In this document: positions 26,863-36,376 of the stretch, one piece after another | Layout of the letters: each line of letters begins with the position of its first letter | How positions within the stretch are numbered: position 1 is the first letter of the stretch | Source of the DNA: Nocardia fusca NBRC 14340 | Lineage (GTDB): Bacteria > Actinomycetota > Actinomycetes > Mycobacteriales > Mycobacteriaceae | Direction: 5' to 3' | Assembly (NCBI RefSeq): GCF_001618425.1 | Contig: NZ_BDCU01000032.1 | Span: 1 to 53,696 of the forward strand | Length of the DNA: 53,696 nucleotides | The notes under the pieces: model-generated | Told to the model about the DNA's origin: nothing | Seen by the model: the letters and a program-made list of their open reading frames with translations, nothing else | The model's database searches: none | Position numbers and translations under genes: made by a program

Positions 26863-28287
26863 TCAGGTCAGCCGGCGGATGTCCCCGCGCACCCGGTAGA
26901 ACCCGCCGCGCGCCGACTCGGCCACCCCGTCCACCACATAGCGGGTGCCGGCCTGCCGGATATCCCGGGGGAACTGCACATTCCATTCCCGCCGGTAGCC
27001 CGGTGAGACGATGTGCACCCGCAGACGCCCACCCACATCGATACATTCGACGACCACGCCGCCCCCGGCATCGGTGGCCACCTCCACGGTGTTGCTGGGC
27101 ACCACGGCGGCCAGCGGCGGCGCCTTCACCGAGACGGTCCGCGGCAGCACACCCTGTTCGGCGTCGCGGACCGCGGTCTCGCTCACATCGAGGCAGGCCA
27201 GGGTACCGGCGGTGGTGACGAGGTACAGCCGGTCGTCGTGGTACTGCATCGAATACGCCGAACCGCAGCCGGTGCCGAGTTTCCAGAGCCGGCGGCCGTC
27301 GGCGTCGAAGCAGTACACCGACGAATAGTTGTCACCGGCGAAAACGTAGCGACCGTCCGGGGAGGCCGCGCACGAGTACACCGCGGCGTCGCACTGGAAC
27401 GTCCGGTCGGCGCGTCCGCCCTTGTCCAGCATGCGCACCTGGTTACGCGCGGTACCGGCGTACACCGCCGCGGCCTCCTGCCAGCCGAACAGCACCGCGC
27501 CGCCGGTGCCGCGATGCCACTGGTGGTTGCCGGAGCCCAGGTCGTATTTCGTGACCCCGCCCGAATGCCCGTGGTACACCCCGTCCGCGTCGATGCGCAC
27601 CATCCAGCCCGAATCCCCGTCGCTGCGCCGCGACCACAGGGATTCCTCCTCGTGGTCGATCACGGTGAGGCCGCCCTGCACATCGGAGACACCGAGAATG
27701 CCGTCGTGGATATCGAGCCAGTAGATGTCGACATCGGCGGCGATATCGTAGGCCGCCCGCGGCACCTTGCCCGACAGATCGTAGACCCGGCCGTCGTCGC
27801 AGCCGGCGTAGATCCAGAAGTCGTCGGCGACAATACATTTGACCGAGTCGGGCAGCCGGAAGCGCCCGGTCACCTCGCCTGCCGGGGTGAGCGTGAAGAC
27901 ATCGCCGTTCTCGTTGCCCACCCAGCAGCGCTCGGAGTCGATGAAGATACCGAACGCCGCGGCACCGGAATCGAAGGTCCACAGCACCGGCGCGGTCCGG
28001 GCGGTGGAACGCCCGCTGGTGATCGCCCGCCGGGTGACCGTCCGCGCCGCCCGCGCCCCCGGGACCGCGGGGGCATAGCCCTTGCGGACCTTCTCGCCGA
28101 TCTTCTTCTGTGCCGCCGCCTGCGCCTTCTGCGCGTCGGCGAAGGAGCTGACCTTGCTCTGCCCCTGGTCACCGATCCGGCCGTACCGGATCGTCACCTG
28201 GGTGCCGTCCACCGCGACCTCGTAGAACTTATGCGCCGATCCTCCTTCCTCCGACAGTTCGAGATAGGTCGTGGTTGCCGTGGTCAT
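26863..28287 (-). CDS. WGR-domain protein with C-terminal beta-propeller
   Basis: 474 residues. Residues 1-75 are a WGR-type domain: FYEVAVDGTQVTIRYGRIGD and the helical end SFADAQKAQAAAQKKIGEKV. The signature Trp is replaced by Tyr (YGR). After a basic linker (about 76-100), residues 100-470 are a repeat-rich beta-propeller of WD40/PQQ type (GCDDGRVYDLSGK, SPDGRYVFAGDNYSSVYCFD, WKLGTG). WGR domains are known from eukaryotic PARPs and bacterial MolR-type proteins and are thought to bind nucleic acid or partner proteins. No signal peptide, so cytoplasmic. The start at 28287 gives a complete WGR domain. It is convergent with IS5 debris and divergent from the next gene. The job is not deducible. 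Confidence 0.85.
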   Translation of the reverse strand: MTTATTTYLELSEEGGSAHKFYEVAVDGTQVTIRYGRIGDQGQSKVSSFADAQKAQAAAQKKIGEKVRKGYAPAVPGARAARTVTRRAITSGRSTARTAPVLWTFDSGAAAFGIFIDSERCWVGNENGDVFTLTPAGEVTGRFRLPDSVKCIVADDFWIYAGCDDGRVYDLSGKVPRAAYDIAADVDIYWLDIHDGILGVSDVQGGLTVIDHEEESLWSRRSDGDSGWMVRIDADGVYHGHSGGVTKYDLGSGNHQWHRGTGGAVLFGWQEAAAVYAGTARNQVRMLDKGGRADRTFQCDAAVYSCAASPDGRYVFAGDNYSSVYCFDADGRRLWKLGTGCGSAYSMQYHDDRLYLVTTAGTLACLDVSETAVRDAEQGVLPRTVSVKAPPLAAVVPSNTVEVATDAGGGVVVECIDVGGRLRVHIVSPGYRREWNVQFPRDIRQAGTRYVVDGVAESARGGFYRVRGDIRRLT

Positions 28288-28485
28288 ACTGGTCCCGCTC
28301 GTCGTCGTTGCGCTTCGACGCGAAAAGTAGCAACCGGCACCGACATACGGAACACCGTCGAAACCTCACCCCGGAACCCGCGGGCACGGGGTGTCCGGAC
28401 ACCGGCCGAGACGGTGCTCACACCGCGTCACGCACCCCGGCCCGGTCTCGTCTCCAGTGGTAGGACCCCAGAGAACGGAGCCACC

Positions 28486-29655
28486 ATGTCTCAGCAGCGC
28501 ACCCATGTGGTCGTGATCGGCGGCGGATACGCCGGAACCCTGGCCGCCAACCGCTTGCGCCGACGGCCGGACCTCGAGATCACCCTGGTGAATCCACGTC
28601 CGGATTTCGTCGAACGTATCCGGTTACATCAGCTCGCCGCCGGTACGGGTACGGCGACAGCCGGCTACGACTCCCTGCTCGGGACCGGGATCCATCTGCT
28701 CGTCGACACCGCGACCCGGATCGACACCGGCACCCGGACGATCCACACGACCGCCGGTGCGGAACTGGCCTACGACTACCTCGTCTACGCCGTCGGCAGC
28801 ACCGCGGCGCCCGGCTCGGCGGTGCCCGGCGCGGCCGAATTCGCCTGCTCTGTCGCCGAACTCGAGCAGGCGCAGCGGCTGCGCGCGGCGCTCGCCGGGA
28901 CGGCCGCGAATGCCCCGGTCACGGTCGTCGGCGCCGGCCTGACCGGGCTGGAGACCGCCGCCGAACTCGCCGAGCAGGGCCGGACGGTGCGGTTGATCTG
29001 CGGCGGTGTACTGGGACCCGCGCTCAGCGCGCCGGGCCGCCGTGCGGTGGCCGCCCGGCTGCGCCGGCTGGGTGTGGAGGTCCTGGATACCGCGGTCGTC
29101 GGCGAGGTCCGCCGCGAGGCCGTCGTCCTCGGCGACGGCACGGTGTTGCCCAGCGCGGTGACCGTCTGGACCGCGGGTTTCGGGGTGCCGGACCTGGCCC
29201 GCGCCAGCGGCCTGACCACCGACGAGCTGGGCCGGCTGCGCACCGACGAAACCCTCACCAGCGTCGACGACGACCGGGTGATCGCCGCCGGGGACGCGGC
29301 GGCCCCCTCCGGGCAGCCGCTGCGGATGAGCTGCCAGGCCGCGATCCCGCTGGGCGCCCAGGCCGCCGATACCGTACTGAGCCGGCTCGCCGGCGATATC
29401 GCCGCACCCATCGATCAGGCGTTCGTCGGATCGGCTATCAGTCTGGGCCGCCGCGGGGCGGTCATCCAGGTGGCCCGCCGCGACGACACACCGGTAGAGG
29501 CTTTCCTGGCAGGCCGGGTGGCCGCGACGGTGAAGGAAGCCATCTGCAAGGGCACCCTCTGGCAGATCCGGCGCGAGGCGCGCAAGCCCGGTGCGGCACT
29601 GTGGTTGAAGGGTGGCAGGAAGGCCGGTACGGCCGCTGCCACCGCCCCGCAGTGA
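28486..29655 (+). CDS. NAD(P)/FAD-dependent oxidoreductase (NDH-2-like)
   Basis: 389 residues from ATG 28486, with GGAG eight bases upstream. FAD-binding GxGxxG (VVIGGGYAGTLAANRL) lies at the N-terminus, the central NAD(P)H-binding motif is VVGAGLTGLETAAEL, and the C-terminal FAD contact is VIAAGDAAAP. This layout is that of type II NADH dehydrogenases and related flavoproteins (Pyr_redox_2). It lacks the C-terminal hydrophobic anchor of true respiratory NDH-2, so a soluble oxidoreductase is likelier. The 198-bp upstream gap (28288-28485) should hold promoters for this gene and the divergent WGR gene. Electron acceptor unknown. Confidence 0.9.
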   Translation: MSQQRTHVVVIGGGYAGTLAANRLRRRPDLEITLVNPRPDFVERIRLHQLAAGTGTATAGYDSLLGTGIHLLVDTATRIDTGTRTIHTTAGAELAYDYLVYAVGSTAAPGSAVPGAAEFACSVAELEQAQRLRAALAGTAANAPVTVVGAGLTGLETAAELAEQGRTVRLICGGVLGPALSAPGRRAVAARLRRLGVEVLDTAVVGEVRREAVVLGDGTVLPSAVTVWTAGFGVPDLARASGLTTDELGRLRTDETLTSVDDDRVIAAGDAAAPSGQPLRMSCQAAIPLGAQAADTVLSRLAGDIAAPIDQAFVGSAISLGRRGAVIQVARRDDTPVEAFLAGRVAATVKEAICKGTLWQIRREARKPGAALWLKGGRKAGTAAATAPQ

Positions 29656-29760
29656 AAATCAGCGGCGGTCACCGTACCGGTACCCCCGATCCTTGTCGCC
29701 GTTCCCGTTCGGTGTGAGTGAAACGGAATACGTTCCACCGGCCGGGGTGTTGGCGCCGAC

Positions 29761-30705
29761 ATGGCACTCAGCGCACCGATCGGAATCGCCCTCGCTCCCC
29801 GCCCCGCCGCCACCAATGCCGTCGACGATGTGATCGAACGGGCCCGCCTCCTCCAGCGGAGCGGCATCGATCGCGCCTGGTTCGGGCAGCGTTTCGATTT
29901 CGATTCGCTGTCGCTGGCGGCCGTGGTCGGCTCCGCGGTTCCGGGCCTGCACGTCGGCACCTCGGTGGTCCCGATCAACCCGCGCCATCCGCTCGTGGTC
30001 GCGAGCCAGGCGCAGACCGCCCATGCCGCCAGCCATCGCCGGTTCACCCTCGGTCTCGGCCTCGGCGCGCGGGATCTGGAAGAACCCGCGTTCGGGATCC
30101 GCATCGAGCGGCCGATCCGCCGGCTGCGCGAGTACCTCACCGTCCTGCGCTCGGTACTCACCACGGGGACGGTCGATTTCACCGGGCACACCGTTTCCGC
30201 GGCGCCACCGCTCCCGGCGGCGGTGGCCGGCGGCGACGGGCCCGATATCGTCGTGGCGGCCATGGGTCCGCAGGCGGTGGCCGCCGCGGGTGAACTCGCC
30301 GACGGAATCGTGCCGTTCCTGGCCGGACCACGCACCCTCGGCGGCGATATCGTGCCGCGGGCCGAGGTCGCCGCCCGGGCCGCGGGCCGGCCCCGGCCCC
30401 GGGTGATCGCGGGGGTCGCGGTGGTGGTGACCGACCGTCCCGAGCAGGTCCGGGCCCGGGCCGCCGAACAGATGGCCTTCTACGAGGGCATCCCGTCCTA
30501 TCGCGCGGTCCTGGACCGCGAAGGTGTCGCCGCCGCGGCCGAACTGGCCGTTATCGGCCCCGCGGCCGAGGTCGAAGCACAACTGCGCCGCTACGTGGAG
30601 GCGGGCGCGACCGAGTTGCTCGTCACCCAGACCGACCTCGGCGGCCCCGAGGACGAACTGGCGACCTGGCGCTTCCTCGGCGCGCTCGGCGGCATCCCGG
30701 TCTGA
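29761..30705 (+). CDS. LLM-class flavin/F420-dependent oxidoreductase
   Basis: 314 residues with the bacterial luciferase-like TIM-barrel pattern: DDVIERARLLQRSGIDRAWF, VGTSVVPINPRHPLVVA, FTLGLGLGARDLEEPAFG and the late GATELLVTQTDLGG. It is closest in style to the actinobacterial F420-dependent subgroup. It lies 105 bp downstream of the flavoprotein gene on the same strand and may be co-transcribed. The start has no clear Shine-Dalgarno sequence. Substrate unknown. Confidence 0.88.
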   Translation: MALSAPIGIALAPRPAATNAVDDVIERARLLQRSGIDRAWFGQRFDFDSLSLAAVVGSAVPGLHVGTSVVPINPRHPLVVASQAQTAHAASHRRFTLGLGLGARDLEEPAFGIRIERPIRRLREYLTVLRSVLTTGTVDFTGHTVSAAPPLPAAVAGGDGPDIVVAAMGPQAVAAAGELADGIVPFLAGPRTLGGDIVPRAEVAARAAGRPRPRVIAGVAVVVTDRPEQVRARAAEQMAFYEGIPSYRAVLDREGVAAAAELAVIGPAAEVEAQLRRYVEAGATELLVTQTDLGGPEDELATWRFLGALGGIPV

Positions 30706-30805
30706 TCCCGGCCGGCATCCGCGCGTGATTGCGGCGTCCAAGACGCGGCGGCGGCGTCTTTCCCACAATGTCGAATCAGGCGGGGAACACCACAGCGACG
30801 GTGGA

Positions 30806-31168
30806 TTACTCGGCCGCCGAGGCGTGAGCGGCAACGACCCGCCAGCCATGGGAGTCGTCGTGCGCCCAGGTGCGGGTATAACGCATCCTGGCCGCGAATG
30901 GTGACCCGTGAACGCTTCCCTCGACGAGGCCGAGGAACCACGTGACCCCGGTTGTCCCTTCCACCAGTACAGTCAGCTGTTCTTCCTCCAGCTTGTTCAC
31001 GATCTGAGCTTTGGTGCGGTGCAGCTCGAGATCATCGGCCTTGGTGACCGTGTCGGCGCCGAGCGTGAAGATCAACCGATCATCGAGTAACTCATCCAGC
31101 ACCTGGACATCCCCAGCCAGCTGCGCGGCCTGAAGTCGCCGTTCGGCTTCTCGCAAGTCCTTCTCCAT
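30806..31168 (-). CDS. NTF2/SnoaL-like protein (DUF4440 type)
   Basis: 120 residues with the helix-plus-curved-sheet pattern of NTF2-like proteins: EAERRLQAAQLAGDVQVLDE, LLDDRLIFTLGAD, and a final RYTRTWAHDDSHGWRVVAAH. ATG 31168 follows a G-rich Shine-Dalgarno sequence (GGGTGGGGG); a GTG three codons upstream is the alternative. Members of this family are small enzymes or binding proteins; no specific function can be given. It is convergent with the LLM oxidoreductase gene. Confidence 0.8.
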   Translation of the reverse strand: MEKDLREAERRLQAAQLAGDVQVLDELLDDRLIFTLGADTVTKADDLELHRTKAQIVNKLEEEQLTVLVEGTTGVTWFLGLVEGSVHGSPFAARMRYTRTWAHDDSHGWRVVAAHASAAE

Positions 31169-31319
31169 GGCCCCCACCCTGCCAGCTCGGTGTTGGTCAA
31201 GCCCTCCCGTTTCGCTGACAGCAGACCTACGCCCGCGGATTCCGGACCAGGCACCACTGCGCCGTCGATGCTCTGGCCGCCCTGAGTGACTCTACTTTTC
31301 GTCTGGATTCCCGGCTCTT

Positions 31320-31931
31320 GAAACGTCCTACAGACGCTCGAATACACCTGGAAACGGCCCGACCTCGCGGCGCGGCTCTCCCATGCCGAGGCGACCGGCC
31401 ACGACACTGCGGCCGCCGTGCGAGCGGTCGCCGCCGAACGCCCCCCTGCCCTATGAACAGCCCGCAGCCGCCCTGCACTGGCGGCTCACCGAACCACTGG
31501 CCGAGGCCGGGGATCTCGACCGTACCCGCGAGTTCCTCCGCGGCCAGCCGGTCCGCCGGCTCGACGACCGCCGGCTGGTCCAGGCGGCCTCCGACCGCCC
31601 GCCACCTGCTCAGCGATCCCCGCCGCCCCGATACGAAACTCCCATCTGTATCTTCCGCAGGGGCGGGACAATCGCGGTCGTTCTCCTCCACGGCGAGACC
31701 CAGTGGGCGAAGAACACGGTGGCCGCGGGTCACGCCCGGTTGCGCTGTCCCGGTGGCCCGCTCACCCTGCGTGCGCCGCGCGTGGTCCCGCCCCGCGCCG
31801 CCACAGCGGAGGTCTCGCGTATCGCGCGCCTGGGCAACCGGGTAGCCGGGGTCATAGTGTTCGAAATCGACCGCCCCTCCGGTTCACGAGCCGAAATCGC
31901 GGGCAGACCTGCGTCACCGTCCACCGCGTAG
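31320..31931 (+). pseudogene. Degenerate coding debris (relaxase-like fragment and deazaflavin-oxidoreductase tail)
   Basis: There is no intact gene between 31178 and 31964. On the + strand two fragments in shifted frames are visible. The first (about 31320-31600) reads LEYTWKRPDLAARLSHAEAT and EQPAAALHWRLTEPL, which reminds me of C-terminal regions of actinobacterial conjugative relaxases (weak). The second (about 31650-31900) reads VVLLHGETQWAKNTVAAGHA and LTLRAPRVVPP, resembling the C-terminus of nitroreductase-family deazaflavin-dependent proteins. Both lack starts and partners. The 31178-31320 part holds nothing recognisable. Confidence 0.45.
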
Positions 31932-31964
31932 TCACCGGTCTGCCGCCCACTACCGTTGCTCACC

Positions 31965-32936
31965 GTGACCGCTTCGGAACTCCGGCAACCCTTTCCTGCG
32001 ATCGAACCCTACGATTCGGGCCTGCTCGACGTGGGCGACGGCAACCGGATCTACTGGGAGACCAGCGGCAACCCGGAAGGCCGCCCCGCGCTGGTGGTCC
32101 ATGGCGGTCCCGGCAGCGGCGGCCGCCGCGGCGCGCGCACCCTGTTCGACCCGGAGGTCTTCCGGATCGTACTGTTCGATCAGCGTGGTTGTGGCGAAAG
32201 CCTGCCGCACGCCGCGGATCCGGTGGTCGATATGCGGCACAACACCACCGATCATCTGCTCGCGGATATGGAGGCGCTGCGCGAACATCTGGGTATCGAC
32301 CGGTGGCTGCTCTACGGCGGCTCGTGGGGTTCGACCCTGATCCTCGCCTACGCCGAACGTCATCCGGAGCGGGTTACCGGCATGGTGCTGGCCGGGGTGA
32401 CGACCACCCGCCGGGAGGAGATCGACTGGCTCTACCACGGCCTGCGGCTGCTGCTGCCGGTCGAATGGGAGCGGTTCCGCGCTGGCGTCCCGGCCGGCAT
32501 CCGGGACGACGAACTGGTCGAGGCATACCGGCAGTTGATGGAAGATCCGGATCCCGGCGTCCGCGCGGCCGCGGCCCAGCGGTGGTGCGCATGGGAGGAC
32601 GCGGTTATCGCGCACGAAGATCTCGGCACGCCGGGTCAGTACAGCGCGAAACCCGATGCGGCGCGGCTGGCCTTCGTCCGGATCTGCGCCCACTATTTCG
32701 CCCACGCCGCCTGGCTGGAGGACGGCAGCCTGCTGCGTGACGCCCATCGACTCGCGGGCATCCCGGGTGTGCTCGTCCACGGCCGACTCGACCTGTCCGC
32801 ACCGCTGCGCACCGCCTGGGAACTCTCCCGCGCCTGGCCCGACGCCGAACTGCGGATCGTGGACGACTCCGGGCACACCGGCAGCCCCGCGTTGCGCGCC
32901 ACCATCCTCGCGGCAATCGCCCGCTTCGCGGAGTGA
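31965..32936 (+). CDS. pip: Prolyl aminopeptidase (proline iminopeptidase)
   Basis: Alpha/beta hydrolase of 323 residues that removes N-terminal proline from peptides; cytoplasmic. HGGPGSGG forms the oxyanion hole, FDQRGCGES follows, and the nucleophile Ser is in GGSWGS (about residue 114). Asp lies in HGRLDLSAP and His in DDSGHTG. These are family S33 signatures and the length is typical. GTG 31965 is preferred to TTG 31956. Two degenerate residues in the usual RxxG region do not affect the triad. Confidence 0.92.
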   Translation: MTASELRQPFPAIEPYDSGLLDVGDGNRIYWETSGNPEGRPALVVHGGPGSGGRRGARTLFDPEVFRIVLFDQRGCGESLPHAADPVVDMRHNTTDHLLADMEALREHLGIDRWLLYGGSWGSTLILAYAERHPERVTGMVLAGVTTTRREEIDWLYHGLRLLLPVEWERFRAGVPAGIRDDELVEAYRQLMEDPDPGVRAAAAQRWCAWEDAVIAHEDLGTPGQYSAKPDAARLAFVRICAHYFAHAAWLEDGSLLRDAHRLAGIPGVLVHGRLDLSAPLRTAWELSRAWPDAELRIVDDSGHTGSPALRATILAAIARFAE

Positions 32937-33105
32937 CCCGAGTACCGCGTCCCGGACACGGTCGCACCGGCACAGCACGGAAGGGTCCGGGGGTCTCGCA
33001 TGATTCGCCGACGACTCACGGATGCACCACAGCAGCCGAACCGCCGCCGAACGCGCTGTCCGATTGCCGCCAGCAGTCCATTCGCCGGAATCCGATAGTG
33101 GTGCC

Positions 33106-33555
33106 ATGACCGCGACTTCCGCACCGTCGGCCCGGCTCGTCCTCGAAGGCATGTACCGAGCCGAAGCCGAGTACCTGGCCGCCGGTGGACCGGGCAAGGC
33201 CTCGTTCACCACGCTCGCGCCGTTCTTCGCCCCGGACGTCGAACTCCACCAGGCCGACGGTCTCCCTTACGGCGGCGTCTGGCGTGGCCATGCCGGTATG
33301 GAGCGATTCTTCCTCGTCATGAGCGCCACCTGGGACCGCTTCGACATGGCCGAGCAGACGATCCTGTCCGATTCCGGTCCGCTCGTGGTCCACACCCATG
33401 TGCGCGCCCGCGCCCGCGTCACCGGCCGCGAACTCGATTTCCCCATCCTGCAAACCGTCACCGTGCTCGGCGGACTGATCACCGAAGTACACCCGTTCTA
33501 CTGGGACACCGCGGCCATCGCGGCCGCCTGTTCACCAACCCCCGAAAAGCATTAG
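33106..33555 (+). CDS. SnoaL/NTF2-like protein
   Basis: 149 residues from ATG 33106. It has the SnoaL_2-type pattern: a first helix, then FFAPDVELHQADGLPYGGVW, GHAGMERFFLVMSATWDRF and HTHVRARARVTGRELDFPI ending with EVHPFYWDT. Members include ketosteroid-isomerase-like enzymes and polyketide cyclases, but most are uncharacterised. It stands alone between the peptidase gene and the convergent alkB. Confidence 0.82.
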   Translation: MTATSAPSARLVLEGMYRAEAEYLAAGGPGKASFTTLAPFFAPDVELHQADGLPYGGVWRGHAGMERFFLVMSATWDRFDMAEQTILSDSGPLVVHTHVRARARVTGRELDFPILQTVTVLGGLITEVHPFYWDTAAIAAACSPTPEKH

Positions 33556-33680
33556 TGGGTGCGACCCAGCCTCCGGGCCCACCCCGCGGTTCGACACGAT
33601 GACGCGGGCTCGGAACCCCGGCGAGGCGACGCCGAAAACGGGCCTCGGCGAACTCACCCCACGCGCGCGCCGCCGAGCTG

Positions 33681-34841
33681 TCACACCAGGATGTCTCCGG
33701 ACTTTCCGGGCGATTCACTCCGGGACCTTCGCGGTTTCCGGTTGACGAGCGTGGTGTCGCCGCCGTAGTGGGCCAGGAGCCGGGGATCCATGACCGCGCG
33801 CCACAGCGGTGGGACGGCGGCGAGCAGGACCATGGTTGCGTAACCGAACGGCAGCTGCGGGGCTTCATCGAAACTGCGCAGCGTCTGGTAGCGGCGGCCG
33901 GGGTTCGCGTGGTGGTCGCTGTGGCGTTGGAGGTGGAGCAGGAAGACATTGGTGACCAGACGGTCGCTGTTCCAACTGTGGCATGGTGCGCACCGCTCGT
34001 AACGGCCGTCGGCGCGGCGGGCCCGGAGCAGACCGTAGTGCTCGAGGTAGTTCACGGTCTCGAGCAGTCCGATGCCGATCACGGCCTGCAGCGCCAGATA
34101 GGGGATCACGACGGGCCCGAAAACGAGAATCATCGAACCGAACACCACGACGCTCATCGACCATGCCTGTAGTAGCTGATTCTCCCGGCCGAACCACTTC
34201 TTTCCCTTGCGGGACAGACGGTCCCGTTCCAGGGCGAGTGCCGAGCGGAAGCCGCCCACCGCGCTGCGCGGTATGAACGCCCACAGCGACTCGCCGAAGC
34301 GGGCGCTCGCCGGGTCTTCGGGTGTGGCGACGCGGACATGATGGCCGCGGTTGTGCTCGACGAAGAAATGACCGTACCCGGATTGCGCGAGCGCGATTTT
34401 TGCCAGCCAGCGTTCGGAATGTTCGACCCGATGGCCGAGTTCGTGCGCGGCATTGATGCCGATACCGGACACGATACCCAATGTTACGGTCAGGCCCAGT
34501 TTGTCGACGAGCGCCAGCTCGGAGCCGGACCACATGTACCCCGCGATGGCCAAACCGGCGAACTGCATAGGCAGGAACAGAAATGTGCACCAGCGGTAAT
34601 AGCGGTCGTTGGACAATGCCTCGTAGTCTTCGTCGCGCGGACTGATGCCATCGCAGCCCACCGCGATGTCCAGTACCGGAATCACCACGAACACGAGGAT
34701 CGGGCCGATCCACCAGAACAGCGAGAGTCCGGTCCAGGACACCAGTTGCGCCGGTAGCAGCGCGCAACCAGGAGCCACGGTGCTCAGAATCCAGAGATAG
34801 CGTTTGTGATCGCGCGCGTTCCCGCGTCTGAGGAGTGTCAT
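33681..34841 (-). CDS. alkB: Alkane 1-monooxygenase (AlkB)
   Basis: Membrane di-iron hydroxylase that oxidises medium/long-chain n-alkanes to 1-alkanols using rubredoxin. 386 residues with six hydrophobic helices in the N-terminal two thirds. All diagnostic His boxes are present: AHELGHRVEH, EHNRGHHVRVATPEDPAS, LQRHSDHH, and the AlkB signature NYLEHYGLLR. ATG 34841 is chosen; GTG 34868 is in frame nine codons earlier. No rubredoxin or rubredoxin reductase gene is adjacent, and there is no C-terminal rubredoxin fusion, unlike most actinobacterial alkB loci. The electron donor must be encoded elsewhere. The gap to the next gene (34842-35089) shows nothing further. Confidence 0.95.
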   Translation of the reverse strand: MTLLRRGNARDHKRYLWILSTVAPGCALLPAQLVSWTGLSLFWWIGPILVFVVIPVLDIAVGCDGISPRDEDYEALSNDRYYRWCTFLFLPMQFAGLAIAGYMWSGSELALVDKLGLTVTLGIVSGIGINAAHELGHRVEHSERWLAKIALAQSGYGHFFVEHNRGHHVRVATPEDPASARFGESLWAFIPRSAVGGFRSALALERDRLSRKGKKWFGRENQLLQAWSMSVVVFGSMILVFGPVVIPYLALQAVIGIGLLETVNYLEHYGLLRARRADGRYERCAPCHSWNSDRLVTNVFLLHLQRHSDHHANPGRRYQTLRSFDEAPQLPFGYATMVLLAAVPPLWRAVMDPRLLAHYGGDTTLVNRKPRRSRSESPGKSGDILV

Positions 34842-35089
34842 ATCCGTCTCGCTCTTTTCACACGGCACACTTGATTAGGTATGGCTGCTGTAAACGGGTA
34901 ACGCTGAAACGCCGCATATCTCGAGACGCCCCGGCCGGTCGGCCCAGGGCAGAGTACAGCCCCTGGACCGACCGTGGCCGGACATGGTAGCGAGATACGC
35001 GGATGCGTTCCGCCGCGGATGCGTGACAGCGGCCGATCTCCTGCCCGACCGGATACCGGAGTGCCGGAAGCGGTCGTGCCCCCGCCGGA

Positions 35090-36376
35090 TTACGGCAGGG
35101 CCGCGCAGTTCACGGGGGCCGGCACATTGGCAAGGCGATCGGTCACCCACTGCTGCGAGGTCATCAGTGACGGGAAGAACGCCACATCGTGGGTGCCCAG
35201 CAACCCGGCGGAGATAGGAGGCAGACCGGCGTCCGAGTCCAGCTGAACGGTCGCGCCGGCACCGCACCAACTCGCGGCCAAACCGTGCACGGCCGCGTAC
35301 GGCGCTCCCTCATCGTGCCTGGCCGAGTAGATACGGACCGGCACCGAGGGGGCGAGCCCGCCGAGCCGCTGCTCGTCGAACGCCCTTTTCAGTTCCGGGG
35401 AGCCATCGATCACTGCCGCGAGCGGCAGTCCGCTGGTGGTCCACTGTGTCGTGTTCTGCGGTTGCGTGAAACTGCTGGAGAGGCCGCCGCATCTGCCGAT
35501 CGCCGCGTTCATGATCGCCTTACCGGTGTTGTTCAGTGCAGCGTCGAGCACCGGACGGGTGTCGGGATAATCGGCGGCGATACCGTTGACGATCCATGCG
35601 ATGGCCGTGGCGACACCGGGGCGGCCGTCGAAGCGCGCGATGTAGTCCTGGGGGCTCACCAGGGGGCCGCCCACATAGGCGCCGCGCACGTTCAGGTCGG
35701 GGGCATACTTCGGTTGCAGCTCGGCCGCCGCCGCGGAAGCCATCCCGCCCTGGGAGTAGCCGTACAACAGGACCGGCGAGTTCGGACCGAGGCCGGTATC
35801 GGGCAGGCGCAACGCGGCACGCGCGGAGTCCAGTACCGCGTAGCCCTGTGCCTTACGGTTGAGGAAGTTGTGGATGCCCGGCGCGTTGAGGTCGTGATAG
35901 TCGGTGATCACCACACCCATCCCGCGAGCGAGCAGTTGATAGATCGCGATGACGTCGTATTCGAAGAGCACGTCGGCCGGCGGCTGAAAGCGGACCACCT
36001 GCGACAACATCGCCGAGGGCGCGCATTCGGCGCCCTGCCCCTGGGTGCCGCCCGCGTACGCCACCAGCGGGCGTTCCCCCGGGCCGGTCCACGGCGCAAG
36101 CGGCTCCAGATACGTTCCCACCACCGTGGTAGGCGCGTCATGGGTATCGCTGCTGGCATAGGTGAGACGTGTCGACCTCGCCGGGACCGTCCCGGGTATC
36201 CCGGGGGCCGACACCGTCAGCTGCGACGCTTCGGCACGGAGAATGTCGCCCCCGGCGCCTTGCGACTGCAACGACGCCGGTTGCGTCCATGCCGGTGATG
36301 CGGTGACCGCCCCGCCACCGGCGACGATGAGGGTTCCCGTCAACACTGCGACCCAGGCACGTTTTTCGCTCTTCAT
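35090..36376 (-). CDS. Secreted lipase/esterase, LIP family
   Basis: 428 residues. The N-terminus KSEKRAWVAVLTGTLIVAGG with AxA-type residues near 27 is a Sec signal peptide, so the enzyme is exported. The mature part follows the LIP (Candida-type secretory lipase) alpha/beta-hydrolase family: LVAYAGGTQGQGAECAPS, a nucleophile Ser in GYSQGG (about 207), Asp in SARHDEGAP and His in LGTHDVAFF. Cys pairs are likely disulfides. Known members hydrolyse triacylglycerols or long-chain esters, which fits the neighbouring alkB and the thiolase operon as lipid use. ATG 36376 gives the proper signal peptide. Confidence 0.92.
   Translation of the reverse strand: MKSEKRAWVAVLTGTLIVAGGGAVTASPAWTQPASLQSQGAGGDILRAEASQLTVSAPGIPGTVPARSTRLTYASSDTHDAPTTVVGTYLEPLAPWTGPGERPLVAYAGGTQGQGAECAPSAMLSQVVRFQPPADVLFEYDVIAIYQLLARGMGVVITDYHDLNAPGIHNFLNRKAQGYAVLDSARAALRLPDTGLGPNSPVLLYGYSQGGMASAAAAELQPKYAPDLNVRGAYVGGPLVSPQDYIARFDGRPGVATAIAWIVNGIAADYPDTRPVLDAALNNTGKAIMNAAIGRCGGLSSSFTQPQNTTQWTTSGLPLAAVIDGSPELKRAFDEQRLGGLAPSVPVRIYSARHDEGAPYAAVHGLAASWCGAGATVQLDSDAGLPPISAGLLGTHDVAFFPSLMTSQQWVTDRLANVPAPVNCAALP

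Noticed and set aside
28785..29411. Minus-strand 208-codon frame opposite the flavoprotein gene
   Set aside because: Ser/Ala/Arg-rich antisense frame without motifs; the plus strand has clear FAD and NAD motifs.
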